Below, one piece after another: positions 19,037 through 27,389 of a stretch of DNA of 64,000 nucleotides; the stretch's first letter is position 1; every line of letters begins with the position of its first letter. Both the position numbers and the translations under genes were made by a program. The notes under the pieces are model-generated. The model did no database searches, had not been told where the DNA came from, and saw nothing but the letters and a program-made list of their open reading frames with translations. Source of the stretch: Nocardioides marinus (lineage in GTDB: Bacteria; Actinomycetota; Actinomycetes; Propionibacteriales; Nocardioidaceae); NCBI RefSeq assembly GCF_013408145.1, contig NZ_JACBZI010000001.1:4044001-4108000 (forward strand). Direction: 5' to 3'.

Positions 19037-21243
19037 GACGCGCCCCGGCCGGCCTGCTCGCGCAGGGAGGCGTCGACCGACCAGTCGACCTCGGCCTCGG
19101 GCTCGGCCCACTCCTGGAGCACCAGCACCGACCGGGCCGGGAGCGTCAGCTCTGCGTCGGCGTGCAGCGGGGCCTCGGGGTCGAGCTCGCCCGCGGTGTC
19201 GATGACGGCAGCCCAGCGACCGGCGTACTCCTGGGGCGGCAGGACGAGCGGCACGTCCTCGGCGCCGGCGTTGAAGAACAGGCAGAAGTGGTCGTCGACG
19301 ATCTGACCGCCGCGCTCGTCCATGCCCTGGATGCCGTGGCCGTTGAGGTACATGCCCAGGGCCCGGCCCTCGCCGTCCCAGTCGTCGTCCTCCATGGGCC
19401 GACCGTCGGGGTGCAGCCAGACGATGTCGTTGAGACGCTCCTCGCCCTCGGGGCCGGTGCGCACGGTCGACCCGTCGAAGAAGCGCTTGCGCCGGAACGT
19501 CGGGTGCTCGGCGCGCAGCCGCGCCACCGCCGCGGTGAACTCGACCAGGGGGCGGTCGAGGTCGTCCCAGTGCATCCAAGAGATCTCGTTGTCCTGGCAG
19601 TAGGTGTTGTTGTTGCCGCCCTGGGTGCGCCCGCCCTCGTCGCCGTGCAGCAGCATCGGGACACCCTGGCTGAGCAGCAGGGTGGCGATCAGGTTGCGCT
19701 GGGTGCGCGCGCGCATCCGCAGCACCTCGGCGTCGTCGGTCGGGCCCTCGGCGCCGTGGTTCCACGAGCGGTTGTGGCTCTCGCCGTCGTTGCCGTCCTC
19801 GCCGTTGGCCTCGTTGTGCTTCTCGTCGTAGGAGACCAGGTCGCGCAGCGTGAAGCCGTCGTGGGCGGTGACGAAGTTGATGCTGGCGAAGGGCAGCCGG
19901 CCGGACTGCTCGTAGAGGTCCGAGGACCCGGCCAGCCGCGAGGCCAGCTCGCCCAGCGTCGGCTCCCCGCGCCAGAAGTCGCGCACGGTGTCGCGGTACT
20001 TGCCGTTCCACTCGGTCCACTGCGGCGGGAAGCCGCCGACCTGGTAGCCGCCGGGGCCGACGTCCCACGGCTCGGCGATCAGCTTCACCTGCGAGACGAC
20101 CGGGTCCTGCTGGACCAGCTCGAAGAAGGTGGCGAGCCGGTCGACGTCGTAGAACTCGCGGGCCAGCGCCGAGGCGAGGTCGAAGCGGAAGCCGTCGACG
20201 TGCATCTCGGTGACCCAGTAGCGCAGCGAGTCCATGATCAGCTGCAGCGAGTGCGGGTGCCGGACGTTGAGGGTGTTCCCGGTGCCGGTGTAGTCCATGT
20301 AGTAGCGCTCGTCGTCCTCGACGAGGCGGTAGTACGCCGCGTTGTCGATGCCCTTGAACGACAGGGTCGGCCCGAGGTGGTTGCCCTCCGCGGTGTGGTT
20401 GTAGACCACGTCGAGGATGACCTCGATGCCGGCCAGGTGCATGGCCTTGACCATCGACTTGAACTCCTGGACCTGCAGCCCCCGGGCCGACGGGTCGTCG
20501 AGCTCGCGCGCGCTGGCGCTGTACTCGGCGTGCGGGGCGAAGAAACCCAGGGTGTTGTAGCCCCAGTAGTTGCGCAGGCCCTTGTCCAGCAGGGTGTTGT
20601 CCTGGACGAACTGGTGGACCGGCATCAGCTCGATCGCGGTGACGCCGAGCTTGCGCAGGTGCTCCACGACGGCCGGGTGCGCCAGGCCGGCGTACGTGCC
20701 GCGCAGCTCCTCGGGGACGTCGGGGTGCAGCATCGTCAGGCCCTTGACGTGCGCCTCGTAGACGACCGTGTCGGTGTAGGGCGTGCGGGGTGCGCGGTCG
20801 CCCTCCCAGTCGAAGAACGGATTCACGACCACGCCCAGCGTCATGTGCGGCGCGGAGTCGTCGTCGTTGCGCGAGTCCTCCTCGCCGAAGGTGTAGGCGA
20901 ACAGCGAGGGATCCCAGTCGATCTCGCGCCAGGTCGCCTTGGCGTACGGGTCCAGCAGCAGCTTCGAGGGGTTGCAGCGCTGCCCGTGCTCGGGCGCCCA
21001 CGGGCCGTGCACGCGGTATCCGTAGCGCTGGCCGGGCTGGACCGAGGGCAGGTAGCAGTGCCAGACGTGGGCGTCGACCTCCGTCAGCTCCACCCGGGTC
21101 TCGACGAGACCACCGCCCTCGGGGTCGTCGTCGAACAGGCACAGCTCGACGCGATCGGCGACCTCGCTGAACAGCGCGACGTTGGTGCCGCTGCCGTCGA
21201 ACGTGGCACCCAGCGGGTAGGCGGTCCCGGGCCAGACCTCCAT
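19033..21243 (-). CDS. glgX: Glycogen debranching enzyme GlgX
   Basis: 736 residues, GH13_11 (isoamylase type). It removes alpha-1,6 branches from trimmed glycogen, supplying linear maltodextrins to TreY. An N-terminal carbohydrate-binding module begins at GTAYPLGATFDGSGTNVALFS; catalytic segments are MHVDGFRFDLASAL, LIAEPWDVG and FVTAHDGFTL. A GGAGGGAG site (21248-21255) precedes the ATG. First gene of glgX-treY-treZ, with a LacI-type palindrome directly upstream, so the whole trehalose operon is probably sugar-regulated. Confidence 0.94.
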   Translation of the reverse strand: MEVWPGTAYPLGATFDGSGTNVALFSEVADRVELCLFDDDPEGGGLVETRVELTEVDAHVWHCYLPSVQPGQRYGYRVHGPWAPEHGQRCNPSKLLLDPYAKATWREIDWDPSLFAYTFGEEDSRNDDDSAPHMTLGVVVNPFFDWEGDRAPRTPYTDTVVYEAHVKGLTMLHPDVPEELRGTYAGLAHPAVVEHLRKLGVTAIELMPVHQFVQDNTLLDKGLRNYWGYNTLGFFAPHAEYSASARELDDPSARGLQVQEFKSMVKAMHLAGIEVILDVVYNHTAEGNHLGPTLSFKGIDNAAYYRLVEDDERYYMDYTGTGNTLNVRHPHSLQLIMDSLRYWVTEMHVDGFRFDLASALAREFYDVDRLATFFELVQQDPVVSQVKLIAEPWDVGPGGYQVGGFPPQWTEWNGKYRDTVRDFWRGEPTLGELASRLAGSSDLYEQSGRLPFASINFVTAHDGFTLRDLVSYDEKHNEANGEDGNDGESHNRSWNHGAEGPTDDAEVLRMRARTQRNLIATLLLSQGVPMLLHGDEGGRTQGGNNNTYCQDNEISWMHWDDLDRPLVEFTAAVARLRAEHPTFRRKRFFDGSTVRTGPEGEERLNDIVWLHPDGRPMEDDDWDGEGRALGMYLNGHGIQGMDERGGQIVDDHFCLFFNAGAEDVPLVLPPQEYAGRWAAVIDTAGELDPEAPLHADAELTLPARSVLVLQEWAEPEAEVDWSVDASLREQAGRGAS

Positions 21244-21267
21244 CGGTCTCCCTCCAAAGCGACGAAT

Positions 21268-21291
21268 GGTTCTTGGAACGTTCTAACAACC
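21268..21291. promoter_or_regulatory. Candidate LacI-family operator upstream of glgX
   Basis: Left arm GGTTCTTGGAAC and right arm GTTCTAACAACC meet at a central CG and match at 10 of 12 positions. A palindrome with a central CG is the hallmark of LacI/MalR-type sites. It lies 24 bases before the glgX start codon, where a bound repressor would block the promoter or early transcript. The regulator is not in the window. Confidence 0.55.
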
Positions 21292-21366
21292 CTCTGGGCG
21301 GCTGCGCCTCACCCCTCGTGGCGGGGACCACCCCCGCGGCCCCTGCCGCAGCCGGTTACCACTCGG

Positions 21367-21372
21367 TAGCAT
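21367..21372 (+). promoter_or_regulatory. -10 hexamer of a leaderless promoter (acyl-CoA dehydrogenase)
   Basis: TAGCAT, seven bases, then ATG at 21380. Confidence 0.65.
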
Positions 21373-21379
21373 CACCGTC

Positions 21380-22525
21380 ATGAAGCGCGAGATCTACGAC
21401 GAGGACCACGAGGCGTTCCGCTCCAGCGTGCGGGAGTTCCTGGAGCGCTCGGTCATCCCGAACGTCGAGCAGCACGCCGTCGACAAGGCCATCCCCCGCG
21501 AGTTCTGGCTCGAGGCCGGCAAGCAGGGGTTCCTGGGCCTGGAGATCCCCGAGGAGTACGGCGGCGCCGGTGCCGAGGACTACCGCTTCAACGCGGTGAT
21601 GGCCGAGGAGCTCTCCAAGGTCAACGCCGCCCTCGGCTCGTGCTGGGGCATCCACGCCGACATCACCGCGCCGTACATCGTCGCGATGGGCACCGAGGAG
21701 CAGAAGCAGCGCTGGCTGCCCGGCGTGGCCTCCGGCGAGATCCTCCTCGCGATCGGCATGACCGAGCCCTCCGGTGGCTCCGACCTCGCCGCGCTGAAGA
21801 CCAGCGCGGTCAAGGACGGCGACGACTGGGTCATCAACGGCTCGAAGACCTTCATCACCAACGGCTACTCCGCCGACCTGGTGATCACCGCGGTCCGCAC
21901 CGACCCCGAGAAGGGCGCGCGCGGCATCTCGCTCTTCGCGATCCCCGCCGACGCCCCGGGCTTCTCCCGCGGTCGCAAGCTCGACAAGGTCGGCCAGGAC
22001 GAGTCCGACACCGCCGAGCTCTTCTTCGAGGACGTCCGCCTCTCCGAGGACCACGTCCTCGGCGAGCTCGGCGGCGGCTTCATCGCGATGATGCAGAAGC
22101 TGCCCCAGGAGCGCCTGGGCTGCGCGATCTCCAACGTCGCGCACGCCAAGCAGATCCTGGCCGAGACGATCCAGTACACCAAGGACCGCAAGGCCTTCGG
22201 TGCCCCGATCGGCACGTTTCAGCACAACAAGTTCCTGCTGGCCGAGCTGGTCACCTCCATCGAGGTCACCGAGTCCTACATCGACACCTGCGTCATCGCC
22301 CACGACAAGGGCGAGCTGACCCCCGTCGACGCCGCCAAGGCCAAGTGGTGGTCCTCGCAGGTCCAGAACGACGTGCTCGACCACTGCGTCCAGCTGCACG
22401 GCGGCTACGGCTTCATGAACGAGTACCGCGTGGCCCGCGCCTGGCGCGACGCCCGCGTCTCGAAGATCTGGGCCGGGTCCAACGAGATCATGAAGGAGCT
22501 CATCGGCCGCGATCTGGGCCTGTAG
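21380..22525 (+). CDS. Acyl-CoA dehydrogenase
   Basis: 381 residues, FAD enzyme of the acyl-CoA dehydrogenase family, which introduces the alpha,beta double bond in fatty acyl-CoA oxidation. The FAD/substrate motifs IGMTEPSGGSDL, FITNGYSADL and the C-terminal HGGYGFMNEYRVARAWRDARV then IWAGSNEIMKELIGRDLGL are clear. The last motif has Ala where medium-chain enzymes carry the catalytic Glu, as in the long-chain-type subgroup whose base sits elsewhere. Substrate chain length cannot be told. Stand-alone gene. Confidence 0.9.
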   Translation: MKREIYDEDHEAFRSSVREFLERSVIPNVEQHAVDKAIPREFWLEAGKQGFLGLEIPEEYGGAGAEDYRFNAVMAEELSKVNAALGSCWGIHADITAPYIVAMGTEEQKQRWLPGVASGEILLAIGMTEPSGGSDLAALKTSAVKDGDDWVINGSKTFITNGYSADLVITAVRTDPEKGARGISLFAIPADAPGFSRGRKLDKVGQDESDTAELFFEDVRLSEDHVLGELGGGFIAMMQKLPQERLGCAISNVAHAKQILAETIQYTKDRKAFGAPIGTFQHNKFLLAELVTSIEVTESYIDTCVIAHDKGELTPVDAAKAKWWSSQVQNDVLDHCVQLHGGYGFMNEYRVARAWRDARVSKIWAGSNEIMKELIGRDLGL

Positions 22526-22550
22526 CACGCATCTCGGCCGCACGCTGGTC

Positions 22551-22595
22551 GAGCGGGCGTCGAGACCATCGTGCCGGTGATCTCGACGCCCGCTC
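22551..22595. repeat. Long intergenic palindrome (15-bp perfect arms)
   Basis: Left arm GAGCGGGCGTCGAGA (22551-22565) and right arm TCTCGACGCCCGCTC (22581-22595) enclose a 15-base loop. Outer flanks GGTC and GATCACC extend it imperfectly. It resembles the GTCGAGCG...GTCGAGACC palindromes that I recall as scattered through Nocardioides-type genomes. It may also end the acyl-CoA dehydrogenase transcript. Confidence 0.65.
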
Positions 22596-22666
22596 GCTGC
22601 TCGATCACCTGTCAGCGCAGCCTCACCTTCGTTGTGCGGGGTCGGTCGGCACCGGAGAATCACCGC

Positions 22667-23410
22667 GTGACCTCCGAGCTGACCGACCCTGCCGACGTCG
22701 AGATCGGCCTGCACGACGACGAGCCGCACGGCGAGGGGCTGCGCTCGCGGCTGAACTGGCTGCGCGCCGGCGTCCTCGGCGCCAACGACGGCATCGTGTC
22801 CACGGCCGGTGTCGTGGTCGGCGTCGCGGGAGCCACCACCGACCGCACCACGATCATGGTGGCCGGCGTCGCCGCCCTGGTGGCCGGTGCGCTGAGCATG
22901 GCCGCGGGGGAGTACGTCTCGGTGAGCACCCAGCGCGACAGCGAGCAGGCCCTGCTGGCCAAGGAGCGCCGCGAGCTCGAGGAGGAGCCGGAGGAGGAGC
23001 TGGCCGAGCTGGCCCAGATCTACGTCGACAAGGGCCTCTCGCCCGAGCTGGCCCAGCAGGTCGCCGTCGAGCTCACCGCCCACGACGCCCTCGGCGCGCA
23101 CGCCGAGGCCGAGCTGGGCATCGACCCCGACGAGCTCACCAGTGCCTGGCAGGCGGCCTGGGCCTCGATGATCGCCTTCACCGTCGGGGCGCTGCTCCCG
23201 TTGCTCACGATCGTGCTCGTCGTGGCTGACGTGCGGGTCCCCGTGACGATGGGGGCGGTGGCCGTGGCGCTCGCGCTCACCGGCTGGCTCAGCGCCGGGC
23301 TGGGCTACGGCCCCCCGGGTCGCGCGGTCCTGCGCAACGTGGGTGGTGGCGTCTTCGCGATGGTCGTGACGTTCCTGGTCGGGTCCGCGCTCGGTACGAC
23401 GATCGCCTGA
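22667..23410 (+). CDS. VIT1/CCC1 family iron or manganese transporter
   Basis: 247 residues. The N-terminal LNWLRAGVLGANDGIVSTAGVVVGVAGA is the signature first helix of the VIT family, which exports or sequesters Fe2+/Mn2+. Five transmembrane helices are visible. The cytosolic metal-binding loop with many Glu residues (ERRELEEEPEEELAELAQIYVDKGL) lies between helices 2 and 3, as in plant VIT1. GTG at 22667 is chosen because a GGAG site is nearby and the upstream frame runs into a repeat. The stop codon TGA is the first unit of a 12-base tandem repeat. Confidence 0.88.
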   Translation: MTSELTDPADVEIGLHDDEPHGEGLRSRLNWLRAGVLGANDGIVSTAGVVVGVAGATTDRTTIMVAGVAALVAGALSMAAGEYVSVSTQRDSEQALLAKERRELEEEPEEELAELAQIYVDKGLSPELAQQVAVELTAHDALGAHAEAELGIDPDELTSAWQAAWASMIAFTVGALLPLLTIVLVVADVRVPVTMGAVAVALALTGWLSAGLGYGPPGRAVLRNVGGGVFAMVVTFLVGSALGTTIA

Positions 23411-23477
23411 CGACCCGCCTGACGACCCGGCTGACGACCCGGCTGACGACCCGCCTGACGACCCGGCTGACGACCCG
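23406..23477. repeat. Six tandem copies of a 12-bp unit
   Basis: The unit is SCTGACGACCCG, where S is C or G, in the order C, C, G, G, C, G. The first unit contains the stop codon of the VIT gene. Because 12 is a multiple of three, every further unit repeats TGA in the same frame. The array ends 17 bases from the stop of the converging (p)ppGpp synthetase gene. Confidence 0.85.
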
Positions 23478-23494
23478 GTCGGCGCCCCCGCTGG

Positions 23495-24271
23495 CTACAG
23501 CGGCTCGACGCCGGCGGAGCGGGCCAGCTGGTGCAGGGACTCGCGCAGCTCCGGCTCCGGGGTGACGGCGCGCCGCAGCCCGGCCACCAGCTCGTCGGGC
23601 AGGTCGTCGAGCCCGCGCACCTCCTGGTGCAGCCCCTCCATGGTGGCGTCGAGCCGGGCGGCGGTCTCGGCCGCCTCGCGCAGCCCGTCGAGGAGCTCGG
23701 CCGGGACGTCGCGGCGGTACTTGTAGAAGATCTTGTGCTCCAGGCTGGCCCAGAAGTCCATGGCGACGGTGCGGAACTGGGTCTCGACCACCACCGGCAC
23801 CGTGCCCTCCGACAGGAACACCGGCACCTCCAGCAGCGCGTGCAGGCTGCGGTAGCCGTTGGGCTTGGGCTCGCGGACGTAGTCGCGCACCTCGACGACC
23901 CGCAGGTCCGGCTGGCGCGAGAGCACGTCGAAGACGCGGTAGACGTCGGAGACGAACGAGCAGGTGACCCGCACACCGGCGATGTCGGTGACGCGCGCAC
24001 GCACCTCGTCGTACGTCGGTGCGCTGCCCACGGCGACGCCCTTGCGCTCCATCTTGTCGGTCAGGCTCTCCAGCGACTTCACGCGCGAGGTGACGTGCTC
24101 GATCGGGTTGTGCTCGTGGAGGTGGGTGTACTCGTCCTGGAGGATCTGCAGCTTCGTCAGCACCTCCTCCATGCCGAACTTGTGCTCGAGCAGGAACCTG
24201 CGCAGGCCCTCGTCCGGGCCCGACCCGGGGTCGCCGAAGGAGCTCGGGAAGCGTTCGCTGCGCGGTGACAC
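23495..24271 (-). CDS. Small alarmone synthetase, RelA/SpoT domain GTP pyrophosphokinase
   Basis: 258 residues, YjbM/RelQ-like. Single RelA/SpoT synthetase domain: KSLESLTDKMERKG, the RVTDIAGVRVTCSFVSDVYRVFDVL block, PKPNGYRSLHALLEVPV and VETQFRTVAMDFWASLEHKIFYK are the known substrate-binding motifs. No hydrolase, TGS or ACT domain, so it should make but not degrade (p)ppGpp or pGpp. GTG at 24271 is set by TAGGCT six bases upstream. It is divergent from the transhydrogenase operon. Confidence 0.9.
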   Translation of the reverse strand: MSPRSERFPSSFGDPGSGPDEGLRRFLLEHKFGMEEVLTKLQILQDEYTHLHEHNPIEHVTSRVKSLESLTDKMERKGVAVGSAPTYDEVRARVTDIAGVRVTCSFVSDVYRVFDVLSRQPDLRVVEVRDYVREPKPNGYRSLHALLEVPVFLSEGTVPVVVETQFRTVAMDFWASLEHKIFYKYRRDVPAELLDGLREAAETAARLDATMEGLHQEVRGLDDLPDELVAGLRRAVTPEPELRESLHQLARSAGVEPL

Positions 24272-24277
24272 CCCGCC

Positions 24278-24283
24278 AGCCTA
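24278..24283 (-). promoter_or_regulatory. -10 hexamer of a leaderless promoter (alarmone synthetase)
   Basis: TAGGCT on the minus strand, six bases before the GTG at 24271. Confidence 0.6.
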
Positions 24284-24331
24284 CGGACCGGCACCGGCCC
24301 GAGCCCCTAGGTTGCTGGCAGGAGGTTCGAC

Positions 24332-25483
24332 ATGAGAGTGGCGGTCGCGCGCGAGTCGCGCGAAGGAGAGACCCGGGTGGCGATGGTCCCCGAGCTCGTC
24401 GCGAAGCTGACCGCCCTCGGGCACGAGGTGGTCGTGGAGCCCGGCGCGGGCGCGGGGGCGCTGCACCCCGACGAGGCGTACGTCGCGGCCGGGGCCGTGG
24501 TCGCCGACGACCCCTACTCCGACGCGGGGCTGGTGGTCTCGGTGCAGCCGCTGGCCCGTGACCTGGCCCGACGGCTGGCGTCGGGCACCGTGACCGTGTC
24601 CTTCCTGCCGACCGCGGCCGAGCTCGACCTGGTGCGCGACTACCGCGACCTCGGCGTCACCGCCCTGGCGATGGAGCTGGTCCCGCGCATCTCCCGTGCC
24701 CAGTCGATGGACGCGCTGTCCTCGCAGTCGCTGGTCAGCGGCTACCGCTGCGCCGTGGTCTGCGCCGGCCTGCTGCGCCGCTTCCTGCCGCTGAACATGA
24801 CCGCCGCGGGCACGGTGCCGCCCGCCGAGGTCGTCGTGCTGGGCGCCGGGGTGGCCGGCCTGCAGGCGATCGCCACCGCGCGCCGCCTCGGGGCCGTGGT
24901 CAAGGCCTACGACGTGCGTGCCGCCGCGGCCGAGGAGATCCGCTCGATGGGCGCCCAGGCGATCGAGCTGGACCTGCCGACGCTCGAGGGCGCGGGCGGG
25001 TACGCCCGGGAGATGACCGAGGAGCGGGCCGCGCTCCAGCGCGAGCTGCTGGCGCCGTACGTCGCGGCGGCCGACGGCCTCATCACCACCGCCGCCGTCC
25101 CCGGCCGCACCGCCCCGGTGCTGGTCACCCGCGGCATGGTGGAGGCGATGAGCCCGGGCTCGGTCGTCGTCGACCTGGCCGCCGACTCCGGCGGCAACGT
25201 CGAGGGCTCGGTGGCCGGCGAGGTCGTGCGCATCGGGCAGGCGCAGGTCTGGGGAGGACGCAACGTGCCGGCCCAGATGCCCGAGCCTGCGTCCCGGCTC
25301 TACGCCCAGAACGTCCTGAGCCTGGTGACGCTCCTGACCGCCGACGGCGGTGACGGCGCGCTCGCCCTCGACCTGGCCGACGAGATCGTCGCCGGCGCCT
25401 GCGTCACCCACGACGGCGTCGTACGCCACGAACCCACCGCGCGGCTGCTCGAGCCCCCGGCTCCCGAAGGAGGCCTCGCATGA
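24332..25483 (+). CDS. pntAA: NAD(P) transhydrogenase subunit alpha 1, NAD-binding
   Basis: 383 residues. Domain I of proton-translocating transhydrogenase, which exchanges hydride between NADH and NADP+ using the proton gradient. VARESREGETRVAMVPE at the N terminus, YRCAVVCAGL and the Rossmann VLGAGVAGLQAIATARRLGA are characteristic. TAGGTT at 24308-24313 is a likely -10, but here an 18-base leader with GGAGG (24321-24325) follows, unlike its leaderless neighbours. The stop overlaps pntAB by four bases. The split into three genes is the usual actinobacterial form. Confidence 0.93.
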   Translation: MRVAVARESREGETRVAMVPELVAKLTALGHEVVVEPGAGAGALHPDEAYVAAGAVVADDPYSDAGLVVSVQPLARDLARRLASGTVTVSFLPTAAELDLVRDYRDLGVTALAMELVPRISRAQSMDALSSQSLVSGYRCAVVCAGLLRRFLPLNMTAAGTVPPAEVVVLGAGVAGLQAIATARRLGAVVKAYDVRAAAAEEIRSMGAQAIELDLPTLEGAGGYAREMTEERAALQRELLAPYVAAADGLITTAAVPGRTAPVLVTRGMVEAMSPGSVVVDLAADSGGNVEGSVAGEVVRIGQAQVWGGRNVPAQMPEPASRLYAQNVLSLVTLLTADGGDGALALDLADEIVAGACVTHDGVVRHEPTARLLEPPAPEGGLA

Positions 25484-25791
25484 CCGACGGCATGGTCTGG
25501 CTGACCATCTTCGTGCTCAGCGTCTTCGTCGGGGTCGAGGTGATCTCCAAGGTCTCCTCGACCCTCCACACGCCGCTGATGTCCGGCGCCAACGCCATCC
25601 ACGGGATCATCCTGCTCGGTGCGGTCCTGGTGACGGGGCAGACCGAGTCCACCCTCGCCCTGGTGGTGGGGCTGGTCGCGATCGTGCTCGCGGCGGTCAA
25701 CCTGGTCGGCGGCTTCGTCGTGACCGACCGGATGCTGCAGATGTTCACGCGGAGGAAGCCGACCGGCGGGTCGAAGGAGGCGCCGCGATGA
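25480..25791 (+). CDS. pntAB: NAD(P) transhydrogenase subunit alpha 2, membrane part
   Basis: 103 residues, three transmembrane helices forming part of domain II, the proton channel. VEVISKVSSTLHTPLMSGANAIHGII is diagnostic. ATGA overlaps on both sides couple it to the other two subunits. Confidence 0.93.
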   Translation: MTDGMVWLTIFVLSVFVGVEVISKVSSTLHTPLMSGANAIHGIILLGAVLVTGQTESTLALVVGLVAIVLAAVNLVGGFVVTDRMLQMFTRRKPTGGSKEAPR

Positions 25792-27179
25792 GCGCCGTCC
25801 CGACCTGGGCGCAGCTGGTCTACCTGCTCTGCGCCGTCGGCTTCATCCTGGCGCTCAAGGGGCTCTCCGGGCCGCGGACCGCGCGCACCGGCAACCTCAT
25901 CGGGGCGGGCGCCGCGGCGGTGGCCGTCGTGTTGCCCTTCGTCTACCTCGACCTCGACCACCTGCCGCTGATCATCGGCGCGATCGCGCTCGGCTCGCTG
26001 GGCGGCGTGCTCGGCGCGCGCCGGGTGCAGATGACCCAGATGCCCCAGATGGTCGCGCTCTTCAACGGCGTCGGCGGCGGTGCGGCCGCGCTGGTCGCCC
26101 TGCTCGAGCTCGAGGAGCTCGGTCACGTGCCGAGCGTGGCCGTCGGGACCTTCGTGCTCGTGGCGACCGCCTTCACGGTGCTGGTCGGGTCGGTGTCGTT
26201 CGCGGGCTCGGTCATCACCTTCGCCAAGCTGCAGGACCTGATGACGTCGCGACCGGTGGTCTTCGCCGGGCTGCCGGTCGCCTTCGCCGCTGCGCTGATC
26301 GGGTCGGTCGTGCTCGGGTGGCTGGTCGTGGACGGCGTCGCCCTGTGGGCCGGCGTCGCCCTCGGGGTGATGGGCCTGCTCGTGGGCGTGCTGCTGGTGC
26401 TGCCGGTCGGGGGAGCCGACGTACCCATCGTGATCTCGCTGCTCAACGCCTTCACCGGCCTGACCGTCGCGGCCGGCGGCTACGTCCTGGGCAACGTGGT
26501 GCTGCTGGTCGCCGGCACGCTCGTCGGCGCCTCCGGCACGTTCCTCACCCTGCTGATGGCCCGCGCGATGGGCCGCTCGGTGCCCAACATCCTCTTCGGC
26601 GCCCTGCGGGGCGGCTCGACCCTGGGCGCCGGCGAGGCCTCCGACCGTCCGGTGCGCTCGGCCGGCCCGGAGGACGTCGCGATCCTGCTGGGGTACGCCG
26701 ACCGCGTGATCATCGTGCCCGGCTACGGCCTGGCCGTCGCCCAGGCGCAGCACACCCTGCGCGAGCTGGTCGAGCTGCTCCAGGCGCGCGGCACCCGCGT
26801 CGACTACGCCATCCACCCCGTCGCCGGCCGGATGCCCGGCCACATGAACGTGCTGCTCGCCGAGGCCCAGGTGCCCTACGAGCAGCTGGTCGAGATGGAC
26901 GAGATCAACGGCGAGTTCAAGCACACCGACGTGGTGCTGGTCGTCGGCGCCAACGACGTGGTCAACCCCGCCGCCCGCACCACGCCCTCGGCGCCGATCT
27001 ACGGCATGCCGATCCTCGACGTCGACCAGGCCCAGCAGGTGGTCTTCCTCAAGCGGTCGATGCGCCCCGGCTTCGCCGGCATCGAGAACGAGCTGCTCTT
27101 CGACCCTCGGACCACGCTGCTCTTCGGTGACGCCAAGGACTCCCTCACCAAGCTGCTGGCAGCGGCGAAGGCGTTGTAG
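25788..27179 (+). CDS. pntB: NAD(P) transhydrogenase subunit beta
   Basis: 463 residues. About nine transmembrane helices (domain II) are followed by the soluble NADP-binding domain III from about residue 300: VIIVPGYGLAVAQAQH, HPVAGRMPGHMNVLLAEA, VVGANDVVNPAA and SMRPGFAGIENELLF. The ATG at 25788 overlaps the pntAB stop; the open frame continues upstream only by chance. Final gene of the operon, followed by a palindromic repeat in the gap to upp. Confidence 0.94.
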   Translation: MSAVPTWAQLVYLLCAVGFILALKGLSGPRTARTGNLIGAGAAAVAVVLPFVYLDLDHLPLIIGAIALGSLGGVLGARRVQMTQMPQMVALFNGVGGGAAALVALLELEELGHVPSVAVGTFVLVATAFTVLVGSVSFAGSVITFAKLQDLMTSRPVVFAGLPVAFAAALIGSVVLGWLVVDGVALWAGVALGVMGLLVGVLLVLPVGGADVPIVISLLNAFTGLTVAAGGYVLGNVVLLVAGTLVGASGTFLTLLMARAMGRSVPNILFGALRGGSTLGAGEASDRPVRSAGPEDVAILLGYADRVIIVPGYGLAVAQAQHTLRELVELLQARGTRVDYAIHPVAGRMPGHMNVLLAEAQVPYEQLVEMDEINGEFKHTDVVLVVGANDVVNPAARTTPSAPIYGMPILDVDQAQQVVFLKRSMRPGFAGIENELLFDPRTTLLFGDAKDSLTKLLAAAKAL

Positions 27180-27195
27180 GGGCGGGGCTCGGGAG

Positions 27196-27221
27196 GTCTG
27201 ACTGACATCAGTCGAACCTTC
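27196..27221. repeat. Imperfect palindrome, CA centre (family B)
   Basis: AGGTCTGACTGA, CA, TCAGTCGAACCT; the arms match except at two adjacent positions. It lies just after pntB and is related to the copies near 52509 and 52572. The remaining 168 bases up to upp show no gene. Confidence 0.55.
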
Positions 27222-27389
27222 GGCCCTGTCGCTCCGAGGACTGCACCGTGCGCCGGACCGACCCGGTCACCGATGTGGAGTGCGCCTGACACGCAGGACG
27301 TGTCGTGGGCACTCCAGATCAGTGGTCGGATCCGTCACCAGGGCCGGCGGCGGCAAGGTTCGTCGGCCGGCCGATGAAACGTGTCGAGG

